This document shows, piece after piece, positions 41,549 through 49,553 of a DNA stretch of 64,000 nucleotides. The position numbers and the translations under genes were made by a program. Origin of the DNA: JAWVZU01 sp033722075 (GTDB lineage Bacteria; Pseudomonadota; Gammaproteobacteria; Xanthomonadales; SZUA-38); NCBI GenBank assembly GCA_033722075.1, contig JAWVZU010000001.1, forward strand, positions 1 to 64,000, read 5' to 3'. Numbering within the stretch: position 1 is the first letter of the stretch; each line of letters starts with the position of its first letter. The notes under the pieces were generated by a model. The model was not told the DNA's origin and made no database searches. It saw only the letters and a list, made by a program, of their open reading frames with translations.

Positions 41549-43455
41549 ACCGAAACCTGATCGTCCCGCTGTGGATCTTCCTGCTCATCGTCCTGACCGG
41601 CTGCCAGCCGGAATCACCCGAGGCCTCGCCGAACGAGATGGCAAAGCCTGCGCCTTCGACATCGCAACAGGAATCGCCTGCGAAAGCGGTCGCCGACCCC
41701 CACAGTTTCTCCAATGCAAACCAGATCGCCGTCCGCCACCTTGATCTCGAGCTCGACGTCGATTTCCAGGCGCGCGCCATCGATGGCGTGGTTCGGCTGA
41801 GCCTGGAGCGACTGGCCCCGGACGTGGACCGGCTGGTGCTGGACACCCGGCAATTGGACATCCGTGAAGTTGCCGGAGATGACGGCCAGCCGCTTGCATG
41901 GGAACTCGGCCCTAAAGACCCGGAGCTCGGCCAGGCCCTGGAAATCCCCCTCCGACCGGAAACCGACGAGGTCACGATTCGCTACCGAACCGCGCCTGGC
42001 GCCACGGGACTGCAATGGCTGGAGCCGGTGCAGACTGCCGGGAAGGCGCATCCCTTTCTTTTCACCCAGGCGCAGGCCATTCACGCCCGCAGCTTCGTGC
42101 CCCTTCAGGACACACCTCAGGTGCGCTTCACCTACGACGCCCTGATCCGCACTCCCACCGAACTCCGAGCGGTCATGAGCGCCGCAAACGATCCCGAAGC
42201 CGAGCTGGATGGCGCCTTCGAGTTCTCGATGCCACAGGCCATTCCCAGCTATCTCCTGGCCTTCGCTGTCGGCAACCTCGATTTCCAGGCAATGAGCGAC
42301 CGGACCGGGGTCTACGCAGAGCCGACGCTACTCCGACCTGCTGCCGAGGAATTTGCCGACACGGAGGCCATGATGCAGGCCACCGAGGCGCGCTATGGAC
42401 CTTATCTATGGGGCCGCTACGATCTGCTGATCCTGCCGCCGAGCTTCCCCTATGGCGGCATGGAGAACCCGCGGCTCTCCTTCATCACCCCCACGGTCAT
42501 TGCCGGAGACCGCAGCCTGGTCTCCCTGATCGCCCATGAACTGGCCCATTCCTGGTCCGGCAACCTGGTGACCAACGCGAACTGGAACCACCTGTGGCTG
42601 AACGAAGGATTCACCACCTACCTCGAGGCCCGCATCATGGAACTGGTTTACGGTCCGGAGCGCCGGCGCATGGAAGACGTTCTCGGCTACCAGGCGCTGC
42701 TGGAGGATCTCGAGCGCCTGCCCCCGGCCGACCAGCGACTGGTCCCGGACTACGGCGAGCGGAATCCCGACGATGCGTTCAGCTGGGTCCCCTATGAAAA
42801 AGGCCGCCTGTTCCTCGTGTTTCTCGAGGACCGCTTTGGGCGAGAACGCTTCGACGACTTTCTGCGAGGCTATTTCGAGCATTTCAAGTTCCGCAGCCTG
42901 ACTACGGACACGTTCGTCCAGTACCTGAACCAGCACCTCCTGGCCTCCGATCCTGGTCGGGTGACTCTCGAGGAGGTGGAAACCTGGCTGTACGCGCCGG
43001 GCCTGCCGGACAATGCGGTTCTGCCCGAGTCCGACGCATTCGCCAGGGTGGACGACTGGCGCAGCCGCTGGGTGGACGGCGAGATCGACGCATCGCAGCT
43101 GCCCGCAGAGACCTGGACGGTCCACGAGTGGCTGTATTTCCTGAACAACCTGCCGGACGCGCTTGCCAATGATCGGATGGCGGAACTCGACGCCGCCTAC
43201 GGATTGACCAGAACGCGTAACAACGAGATTGCTCACAGCTGGTTGCGCCAGGCGATCGCCCATCGCTATGAACCGGCCCTGGAGCGCCTCCGTGATTACC
43301 TGGCGAGTATCGGCCGCCTCAAACTCATCCGTCCGCTCTACAGCGATCTCATGCAGTCCGATTGGGGCGCAGAGCTTGCGCGAACCGTGTATGCGGACGC
43401 ACGCGCAGGGTATCATCCACAAGCTCAGGCCACGCTGGATGCCATTGTGCAGTGA
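41545..43455 (+). CDS. M1 family metallopeptidase, leukotriene A4 hydrolase-like lipoprotein
   Basis: 636 residues. The lipoprotein signal ends in LTGC (Cys about 20). The M1 peptidase core has the exopeptidase motif GGMEN (in PPSFPYGGMENPR) and zinc motif HELAHSW starting at His331, with the third ligand Glu in LNEGFTTYLE. The C-terminal helical domain resembles leukotriene A4 hydrolase/aminopeptidase B (WVPYEKGRLFLVFLE and a helical repeat to the end). It should trim N-terminal residues from peptides in the periplasm or at the outer membrane. Its stop overlaps the GTG of the next gene by 4 nt. Confidence 0.92.
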   Translation: MNRNLIVPLWIFLLIVLTGCQPESPEASPNEMAKPAPSTSQQESPAKAVADPHSFSNANQIAVRHLDLELDVDFQARAIDGVVRLSLERLAPDVDRLVLDTRQLDIREVAGDDGQPLAWELGPKDPELGQALEIPLRPETDEVTIRYRTAPGATGLQWLEPVQTAGKAHPFLFTQAQAIHARSFVPLQDTPQVRFTYDALIRTPTELRAVMSAANDPEAELDGAFEFSMPQAIPSYLLAFAVGNLDFQAMSDRTGVYAEPTLLRPAAEEFADTEAMMQATEARYGPYLWGRYDLLILPPSFPYGGMENPRLSFITPTVIAGDRSLVSLIAHELAHSWSGNLVTNANWNHLWLNEGFTTYLEARIMELVYGPERRRMEDVLGYQALLEDLERLPPADQRLVPDYGERNPDDAFSWVPYEKGRLFLVFLEDRFGRERFDDFLRGYFEHFKFRSLTTDTFVQYLNQHLLASDPGRVTLEEVETWLYAPGLPDNAVLPESDAFARVDDWRSRWVDGEIDASQLPAETWTVHEWLYFLNNLPDALANDRMAELDAAYGLTRTRNNEIAHSWLRQAIAHRYEPALERLRDYLASIGRLKLIRPLYSDLMQSDWGAELARTVYADARAGYHPQAQATLDAIVQ

Positions 43456-44639
43456 ACCCCGCGCTCAGACAGCGCTTTGACGCCGCCGATCAGCTGCTCA
43501 CCGAATGGGTGAAGGCCTGGTCCGGGGCGCCGTTCAAGTCCCCACGGCTGGAGTGGGAAGATGACTTGCCGGAAGTATCCCGGGCGCTGAGGGCCTTGAG
43601 CGAACCCGAACTGCGGGAATTGGAGGCCCATCCCGCCCGTGCCCGCCGCTTTCTGGCGCGCTATCTGCCAACCGTGGCGGACCGATCCGCCCGCCTGGAG
43701 CCCGATGTGCTGAAGACCGACGCAGTCGTTGAAGTGCCGGACGAAGGCATTCCGGGTCGGAAGCGCGAACAGATCCAGGCCTTCGTCGCCCGTATACCGT
43801 GGAAGGACCTGCCGATCCTCGAATGGTGCTCAGGCAAGGGACATCTCTCGCGGGCCCTGAGTCAGGCGACGGGCCAACCGGCACGCTGCATCGAACGGGA
43901 CGAGCGGCTTGCCCACCTGGGAAGAACCATCGCCGAAGAGCACGAGCTACCGGTCGCCTTCGAGGTACTCGATGCCTTGAGCGAGGCGGCCGGCCAAGCA
44001 CTGGAGCCCAATCAGCTGGCCTGCGCCCTGCACGCCTGCGGGGAGTTGCACGTCCGCCTCCTCCAGCTTGCCGCCGAAAAGGACGTGCGAGCCCTGGCCG
44101 TGTCGCCCTGTTGCTATCACCTGTTCCGCGGAGACCGCTACGCACCCCTCTCCGGGCCTGCGAAGGCCAGCGCCTTGGACCTGGACCGGGACCAGGTTCG
44201 TCTGGCATTGCAGGAGACGGTCACCGCGTCCCCGGGGGTGCAGGCCAAGCGCATGAAGCTGGCCCAGTGGCGGCTCGGTTTCGATCTCCTGCAACGCGAG
44301 ATTCGTGGCGTGGATGAGTACCTCCCGGTGCCCTCCGTGTCGGATCGCATGCTTTCGGCGGGGTTCTCGGCCTTCGTCGGCTGGGCCTCGCGAAAAAAGG
44401 GACTGGAGGTTCCCGGCCAGATCGACCTCGACCATTACGAGGATGCCGGCTGGCAACGCCTCGGAGAGTCGCGCCGCCTCAGCGTCTTCCGCCACCTGTT
44501 CCGGCGACCGATGGAAATGTGGCTGGTCTATGACCGGGCGTTGTTCCTGGCGGAGAACGGCTATGCGGTCGAAGTCGGCGTGTTCTGCGATCGCAAGATC
44601 ACCCCACGCAACATCCTCATCCGCGCTGCCGCGAGCTAA
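43452..44639 (+). CDS. class I methyltransferase related to METTL25/Trm13 (PF13679-like)
   Basis: 395 residues. The start is GTG 43452, overlapping the M1 peptidase stop (GTGA). The AdoMet motif is ILEWCSGKGHLSRALS at about residue 120. The later CALHACGELH and LAVSPCCYHLF segments match the H-x-CG-[DE]-L and CCY-H signatures of the METTL25/TRMT13-like methyltransferase domain. A C-terminal region (about 260-395) has no recognised motif. The substrate is probably an RNA, going by family relatives. Nothing here proves it. It converges with ald, overlapping by 4 nt. Confidence 0.8.
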   Translation: MNPALRQRFDAADQLLTEWVKAWSGAPFKSPRLEWEDDLPEVSRALRALSEPELRELEAHPARARRFLARYLPTVADRSARLEPDVLKTDAVVEVPDEGIPGRKREQIQAFVARIPWKDLPILEWCSGKGHLSRALSQATGQPARCIERDERLAHLGRTIAEEHELPVAFEVLDALSEAAGQALEPNQLACALHACGELHVRLLQLAAEKDVRALAVSPCCYHLFRGDRYAPLSGPAKASALDLDRDQVRLALQETVTASPGVQAKRMKLAQWRLGFDLLQREIRGVDEYLPVPSVSDRMLSAGFSAFVGWASRKKGLEVPGQIDLDHYEDAGWQRLGESRRLSVFRHLFRRPMEMWLVYDRALFLAENGYAVEVGVFCDRKITPRNILIRAAAS

Positions 44640-45757
44640 TCTTCCTTCAGTGCCTCTTCCGCAGGCACGTAATCGTAGTCGAGGTCGTGCGCGACTTCCT
44701 TGCAGGTGACCTTGCCCCGGTAGACGTTCAGCCCGTCGCGCAGGTGCGGATCATCCAGCAGGGCCTGCTTGCCACCCTTGCCGGCCAGCGCCATCACGAA
44801 CGGCTGGGTGACGTTGTTCAGCGCAAAAGTGGAAGTATGCGGCACGGCGCCCGGCATGTTGGCCACGCAGTAATGCACAACGTCGTCGACCAGGTAGGTC
44901 GGCTCCGCGTGAGTGGTTGGCCGGGATGTCTCGAAACATCCGCCCTGGTCGATCGCAACGTCGACTGCTACCGAGCCCGGCCGCATCTGGCGGATATGTT
45001 CCCGGGTCACGAGCTTGGGTGCCGCGGCTCCCGGAATCAGCACGCCGCCGACCACCAGGTCAGCGCCGATCACGTGTTTCTCGATGTTGTGAACGTTGCT
45101 GAACACGGTCTGCACGAGGCTGTTGAAATGGGCGTCGAATTGCCGCAAAACGTCGAGCGACCGGTCCAGGACCACGACCTGCGCCCCGAGGCCCACCGCC
45201 ATCTGGGCGGCGTTGAAACCGACGTGACCGCCCCCGATGATGACCACCTTGGCCGGTGAGACGCCCGGCACTCCGCCGAGCAGCACGCCACGCCCGCCTC
45301 GCGCTCGCTCCAGACAATGGGCGCCGGCCTGAATGGACAATCGACCGGCAACCTCCGACATGGGTGCGAGCAGCGGCAGGCGTCCGCGCGAATCGGTCAC
45401 TGTCTCGTAGGCAATGCACATGGCGCCACTGTCGACGAGATCCCGGGTCTGCTCGGGATCCGGCGCCAGGTGGAGATAGGTAAACAGCACGTGCTCGGGC
45501 TTCAGCATCGCCCGCTCGACGGCCTGCGGCTCCTTGACCTTGACGATCATCTCAGCCTGGTCGAATACGGCCTCGGCCTCCGACACGATGGTGCCGCCCG
45601 CCGCCTCGTAGGCCTCGTCTTCCAGTCCGATGCCGGCCCCCGCCGAGGTCTCGACCAACACCGTGTGTCCCCGTTCGGTCAATTCACGAACCGATGCCGG
45701 CACCAGGCCAACCCGGTACTCGTGGTTCTTGATTTCTTTTGGAACCCCGACGCGCAT
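44636..45757 (-). CDS. ald: alanine dehydrogenase
   Basis: 373 residues, the standard length. The N-terminus MRVGVPKEIKNHEYRVGLVP is the family signature. Catalytic His and Lys lie in the usual YLHLAPD / PMSEVAGR region. The Rossmann motif is VIIGGGHVGFNAAQMAVGLGAQVVVLD, and AVDVAIDQGGCFETSRPTTH follows near the C-terminal half. It reversibly deaminates L-alanine to pyruvate with NAD+ in the cytosol. It is monocistronic by layout: 104 nt separate it from the next gene, and it converges with the methyltransferase gene. Confidence 0.96.
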   Translation of the reverse strand: MRVGVPKEIKNHEYRVGLVPASVRELTERGHTVLVETSAGAGIGLEDEAYEAAGGTIVSEAEAVFDQAEMIVKVKEPQAVERAMLKPEHVLFTYLHLAPDPEQTRDLVDSGAMCIAYETVTDSRGRLPLLAPMSEVAGRLSIQAGAHCLERARGGRGVLLGGVPGVSPAKVVIIGGGHVGFNAAQMAVGLGAQVVVLDRSLDVLRQFDAHFNSLVQTVFSNVHNIEKHVIGADLVVGGVLIPGAAAPKLVTREHIRQMRPGSVAVDVAIDQGGCFETSRPTTHAEPTYLVDDVVHYCVANMPGAVPHTSTFALNNVTQPFVMALAGKGGKQALLDDPHLRDGLNVYRGKVTCKEVAHDLDYDYVPAEEALKED

Positions 45758-45861
45758 GTCCAGTCCTCCAACCGCTGTCTGACCGGCATTTTAACCCGAT
45801 CGGCAGACAAACCTCGCCCCCTTGGATCAAGAGATTTGCGTCGGAACGGGGCGACTCAGGC

Positions 45862-46182
45862 CTAACGCCAGAGACGGTCGAAAGACCGGATCAACTCGAC
45901 CAGCCGGTCGCCGGGCAGATCATGCTCCTCACAGAACCACTCGGCCATCGGCGAGATATCGCTCTTCCCGGGCAGATCACGACCCGCATCGAGCACCGCG
46001 TGGGTGCGCGGAAGAAAGACCCACTGCAACCACTGGTTGAACTGCAAGCGGTCGAAGCCGAAGGGAACGTCGCTGTCCAGCGCATCGCCCGCCGGCGGCT
46101 GGGACTCCCACAGGCCGAGTCCTCGCAACTCTCCGCGAATCTCGAACAGCAGGGCACGGGCAACCTCGTGCCGATCGCTCAT
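45862..46182 (-). CDS. YqcC family protein
   Basis: 106 residues from the ATG at 46182. It is all-helical and matches YqcC/DUF446: LLFEIRGELRGLGLWE, then FGFDRLQFNQWLQWVFLPR and PMAEWFCEEHDLPGDRLVELI. The function is unknown. In E. coli yqcC lies in an operon with the pseudouridine synthase truC (yqcB). Here it is instead the last gene of a trhO-hydrolase-ogt-yqcC set, overlapping ogt by 4 nt. Confidence 0.85.
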   Translation of the reverse strand: MSDRHEVARALLFEIRGELRGLGLWESQPPAGDALDSDVPFGFDRLQFNQWLQWVFLPRTHAVLDAGRDLPGKSDISPMAEWFCEEHDLPGDRLVELIRSFDRLWR

Positions 46183-46658
46183 GCACCCGCCTCCTCCGAC
46201 CGGCGGACGTTGTCCTGCTCCAGGTCGAGGAGAAAGCGCTTTGTCTCTGCACCGCCCACATAGCCTCCCAGCTGACCGTCGGCACGCACGACTCGGTGGC
46301 ATGGAACCACGATCGGCAGCGGATTCTTGCCCAGTGCGCCGCCGACGGCCCGATAGCCGCGCCGGCGACCGGCCGCCGTGGCCAGTTCCGCATAACTGCA
46401 GGTCCGGCCATAGGGCACACGATCCAGTGCGGCCCAGACAGCGCGCTGGAAATTGCTGCCCTCGGGACGCAGGGCCAGAAGAAAACTCTGCCGCCGGCCC
46501 AGGAAATACTCGGCCAGCTGGCGGATTGCCTCATCCAGCACCGCGGCATAGCCCCCGGGCTGTTCGGTCTGACCAAACGCAATCTCGAGGAGGTGACCGC
46601 GATCGGCGATCAGGGTCAGTGGTCCCACCGGCGACTGAACGACCTTCACGGCTCTCAT
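46179..46658 (-). CDS. ogt: methylated-DNA-[protein]-cysteine S-methyltransferase
   Basis: 159 residues from the ATG at 46658 (MRAVKVVQSPVGPLTL). The acceptor cysteine is Cys120 in VPCHRVV. The DNA-binding helix-turn-helix (FQRAVWAALDRVPYGRTCSYAELA) and arginine finger region precede it. It transfers alkyl groups from O6-alkylguanine to its own cysteine in one suicide reaction. The short N-terminal domain and lack of an Ada domain point to Ogt rather than Ada. Its stop and start overlap both neighbours by 4 nt. Confidence 0.94.
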   Translation of the reverse strand: MRAVKVVQSPVGPLTLIADRGHLLEIAFGQTEQPGGYAAVLDEAIRQLAEYFLGRRQSFLLALRPEGSNFQRAVWAALDRVPYGRTCSYAELATAAGRRRGYRAVGGALGKNPLPIVVPCHRVVRADGQLGGYVGGAETKRFLLDLEQDNVRRSEEAGA

Positions 46659-47182
46659 GGGCGCTGCGATTCCTCGAGCCGGTCCAGAAAGGCCTCGAAC
46701 AGGCGTTCCAGATCGACCGTATCCGTCAGCCGGTGACCCGCATCGAGGATGTGCAGCGTGGCCCGGTGTTCGCGGGCAAACCGGATCACCTGATCCGGCG
46801 GCACGACGTCGTCGCGCCAGCCGTGCACGATATGAATCAGCCCGGTCTTGACCTGGTGGTCGAGGTCGTCGTAGCCCGGCCAGTAGACTGCCGGGGCCAT
46901 CAGGAACAGCCCGTCGACCGCATGTTCCCTGGCGACGAATACGGAGACCACGCCGCCCATGCTCGATCCCACCAGGACAACGGATTCGGTGCAGTCGGCG
47001 ATCACCGAAGACAGCGTCCTGATGCGTTCGGCGGCATCCATACCGGAGTAATCGGGAGCTTTCGTCATCCAGCCCCGCTCGGCGGCCATGGGGCGCAGCA
47101 GTTCGATCTTTCGCGATCGTGGACTGCTGTCCTTTCCATGCGAAAACACCATCAGGCCCTGGCGTGGCGTTCCCCCGGTCAT
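46655..47182 (-). CDS. alpha/beta hydrolase, YqiA/RBBP9-like size
   Basis: 175 residues from the ATG at 47182, with a GGAGGG site upstream. The nucleophile elbow is VLVGSSMGG (Ser in GxSxG), the oxyanion His comes early in VFSHGKDSS, the acidic residue is probably the Asp in HGWRDDVVPP, and the catalytic His lies in DAGHRL. All triad elements are in order. The substrate is unknown. The frame continues upstream but with an Arg/Gly/Pro-rich sequence inside trhO. It overlaps trhO and ogt by 4 nt each. Confidence 0.82.
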   Translation of the reverse strand: MTGGTPRQGLMVFSHGKDSSPRSRKIELLRPMAAERGWMTKAPDYSGMDAAERIRTLSSVIADCTESVVLVGSSMGGVVSVFVAREHAVDGLFLMAPAVYWPGYDDLDHQVKTGLIHIVHGWRDDVVPPDQVIRFAREHRATLHILDAGHRLTDTVDLERLFEAFLDRLEESQRP

Positions 47183-48102
47183 TCCATGCCCTCCCTGGCC
47201 CGAACGGCCGCGAGTTCCTTCTGGCGGTGGCGCTCCATGAGCGCGGCGCGGCGCTCCTCGTCGACGCTCCCATGGCAATGGACGCAGCACACGTGGGGAA
47301 TGAATTCCGGCAGGTCCCGCTCACCTGGACCGATGGGCATCCTGCAGTTGGGACAAACCTCGTGATCGCCGGCGCGCAGATCGTGATCAACCGTCACCCG
47401 GTCGTCGAAGACGAAGCACTCCCCGGACCAGAGACTCTCACTCGCATCAACCTCCTCGAGATAGGAGAGGATGCCACCGTCAAGCTGATAGACCGCCTCG
47501 AAACCGCGATCCAGGAGATAGGAAGACGCCTTTTCACAGCGGATGCCCCCGGTGCAGAACATGGCGATGCGACGATCCCGCTCGGGATCCAGGTGTTCGC
47601 TCACGAACTGCGGAAAATCGCGGAACGACTCGGTCGCCGGGTTCAACGCGCCTTCGAAGGTTCCGAGATACACCTCGTAGTTGTTTCGGGTGTCGATGAC
47701 CGTTACCCCGGGATCCGCGATCAGCTCGTTCCACTGGCCCGGCGGAACGTGCGTTCCGGTGCGTCGATCGGGCCGCACGTCCGGCACGCCCATGCTGACG
47801 ATCTCGTCCTTGAGGCGCACCTTCATGCGGCCGAAGGGATGCTCCGGATGGCGCGATTCCTTCCAGGTCAGATCGCGCATCGGAGGGTGTTCCCGAAGCC
47901 AGGCGAACATCCTGTCCAGACCGGACCGGTTTCCCGAAACGGTGCCGTTGATGCCCTCCGCGGCGAGAAGAATCGTGCCGCGCAGGCCTTCGGCCCGGCA
48001 CAGCGCTGCCAGCGGATCACGCAACGATTTATACTCCGGCAGTGCGACAAACCGATAGAATGCCGCGACGACCAGTTGCTCTTGTTCAGGCTTTCCATGC
48101 AT
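47179..48102 (-). CDS. trhO: tRNA uridine(34) hydroxylase, TrhO (YceA), rhodanese domain
   Basis: 307 residues. An N-terminal acylphosphatase-like domain (about 10-105, GTILLAAEGINGTVSG) precedes a rhodanese domain whose active loop is FCTGGIRCEKAS (Cys near 182). The C-terminus has zinc-type cysteines, CPNCRMP and CCVHCHGS. TrhO hydroxylates U34 of tRNA to ho5U, the precursor of cmo5U/mo5U, using oxygen. The start ATG (48102-48100) abuts the ATG of the divergent secreted-protein gene at 48097. It is the first gene of the four-gene minus-strand set. Confidence 0.93.
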   Translation of the reverse strand: MHGKPEQEQLVVAAFYRFVALPEYKSLRDPLAALCRAEGLRGTILLAAEGINGTVSGNRSGLDRMFAWLREHPPMRDLTWKESRHPEHPFGRMKVRLKDEIVSMGVPDVRPDRRTGTHVPPGQWNELIADPGVTVIDTRNNYEVYLGTFEGALNPATESFRDFPQFVSEHLDPERDRRIAMFCTGGIRCEKASSYLLDRGFEAVYQLDGGILSYLEEVDASESLWSGECFVFDDRVTVDHDLRAGDHEVCPNCRMPIGPGERDLPEFIPHVCCVHCHGSVDEERRAALMERHRQKELAAVRAREGME

Positions 48103-48954
48103 CCAACGCAGTTTAACAAAGGCGTGGGCATCCTCGCCCTCCTCGTTGCGCTCGCGAGTGACGCGCAGGAAGTTCGCTGGTTCGTCGTTTCCGAGATCGA
48201 ACCGAACCGAAACCAGTCCTACCTGCTGCCCTTGGCCGATCCGGAAGCCATAGAACAGGCTCGGGTCCTGGTCGACCAGGGGCCCGGCAACGGCGTCGGG
48301 AGCATTGCCAGCGTTCGCATCAGTGCCGGACCGAACGGGTTCAATCGCGACGTCCTCGCGGAAGGATCACCGTTATGGAGCTGGCACGTGACCGAGTTCC
48401 TGGGATTTGCGGACCTTGCAATCGAACTGTGCGACGGCTGGCCGGGGTTCATCGAACAGGACGTCGGCGCCTTCATCCGCAACACCCAGGGACAGGTCTG
48501 CTTCTGGGGCTATACGGTCACCGCGGAACTGGATGAAGCGCCGCTTTTCCGGATCAACAGCAGCCTGAACGGCGGCTGGTTCAACCCGGCAACGCCGGGC
48601 CAGGGGCTGATGATCGACGTTCTCGACGACGACCAGATGTTCGTCGCGTGGTTCACCTTCGAGGAAATGGCGGCGAAGATCGGCGCGCCGGAGCACCGCT
48701 GGCTGACCGCCCAGGGCGGCTGGGACGAGAACCGGGCGGACCTGGGTCTGACCCTGACGACCGGAGGCGTATTCGATGCTCCGGAACCGGTCGAAAATGC
48801 GCCGGTGGGCACGCTGGAGCTCATCTTCGAACACTGCAACCGCGGTGAGGCGGTCTATCGATTTTCCGACGGCAACCCGCCCGACGGGACCTTCCCGATC
48901 CAGCGTCTGGTGCCGGACCCATCCTGCCAGCCCGGCGGCGGCGAGGCGATGTGA
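48097..48954 (+). CDS. secreted protein ending in a WFTF module, unknown function
   Basis: 285 residues from the ATG at 48097 with a signal peptide (MHPTQFNKGVGILALLVALAS, cleavage before about residue 24). Residues about 30-145 form a beta-rich domain with two cysteines, which I do not recognise. The last 120 residues are the unnamed module NPATPGQG, FVAWFTF, then HRWL and a final Cys...Tyr...Gly...RL pattern. The same module occurs in the FG-GAP protein (37371) and the sugar dehydrogenase (49554). Its stop overlaps the GTG of the amidase gene. Its start codon abuts that of trhO on the other strand. Confidence 0.75.
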   Translation: MHPTQFNKGVGILALLVALASDAQEVRWFVVSEIEPNRNQSYLLPLADPEAIEQARVLVDQGPGNGVGSIASVRISAGPNGFNRDVLAEGSPLWSWHVTEFLGFADLAIELCDGWPGFIEQDVGAFIRNTQGQVCFWGYTVTAELDEAPLFRINSSLNGGWFNPATPGQGLMIDVLDDDQMFVAWFTFEEMAAKIGAPEHRWLTAQGGWDENRADLGLTLTTGGVFDAPEPVENAPVGTLELIFEHCNRGEAVYRFSDGNPPDGTFPIQRLVPDPSCQPGGGEAM

Positions 48955-49523
48955 CCCGCTACGCCCACCCCGACTGGGTCAGCTACCAGGACAAGCTGGA
49001 CCAGCGTGACCCCCACCTGGTCGATCTGGTCGTCATCCACTGCACCGAACTACCGGATATGGCGACGGCCCGGGAGTACGCGGAACGCATTCTGTACGAG
49101 TCGGGGACCGGCGCTTGCGGACATTTCTACATCGACCGCTCCGGAAAGCGATTGCAATACGTGCGGATCGATCGGATCGCCCACCACGTCCGCAACCATA
49201 ACGAGCGCTCGATCGGCGTCGAACTGGTCAACCTCGGTCGTTATCCGGACTGGCTGCACAGCGACCATCAGGCGATGACGGAAAGCTACCCACCCGAACA
49301 GATCGAGAGCCTGATCGAGTTGCTGGAGCGCCTCGTCGAGGATCTTCCGGAGTTGCGATACATCGCCGGCCACGAGGACCTGGATACGGCCCTGGTTCCG
49401 TCCGAGAACGAACCATCGATCCAGGTCCGTCGAAAGGTCGATCCCGGGCCCCTGTTTCCCTGGGAAACGGTGCTCGGGCACGTGCCCCTGCAACGCCTCG
49501 ACTCCAGCGATAAACTACGTTAA
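48951..49523 (+). CDS. N-acetylmuramoyl-L-alanine amidase, AmpD-like (Amidase_2)
   Basis: 190 residues, GTG start overlapping the previous stop (GTGA). The Amidase_2 fold is clear: the first zinc His in VVIHCTELP, substrate-loop ACGHFYIDRSG, RIAHHVRNHNERSIGVELVN carrying the second region, and the C-terminal His in YIAGHEDLDTA. A late Asp/Lys region (RRKVDPGPLFPW) matches the AmpD/AmiD active end. It cleaves the amide between muramic acid and the stem peptide. No signal peptide is present, so it should be cytosolic like AmpD. The peptidoglycan recycling enzyme NagZ is encoded at 21117. Confidence 0.9.
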   Translation: MTRYAHPDWVSYQDKLDQRDPHLVDLVVIHCTELPDMATAREYAERILYESGTGACGHFYIDRSGKRLQYVRIDRIAHHVRNHNERSIGVELVNLGRYPDWLHSDHQAMTESYPPEQIESLIELLERLVEDLPELRYIAGHEDLDTALVPSENEPSIQVRRKVDPGPLFPWETVLGHVPLQRLDSSDKLR

Positions 49524-49553
49524 TCTTCGTAGACTGACACCCAGGGGGATTCC

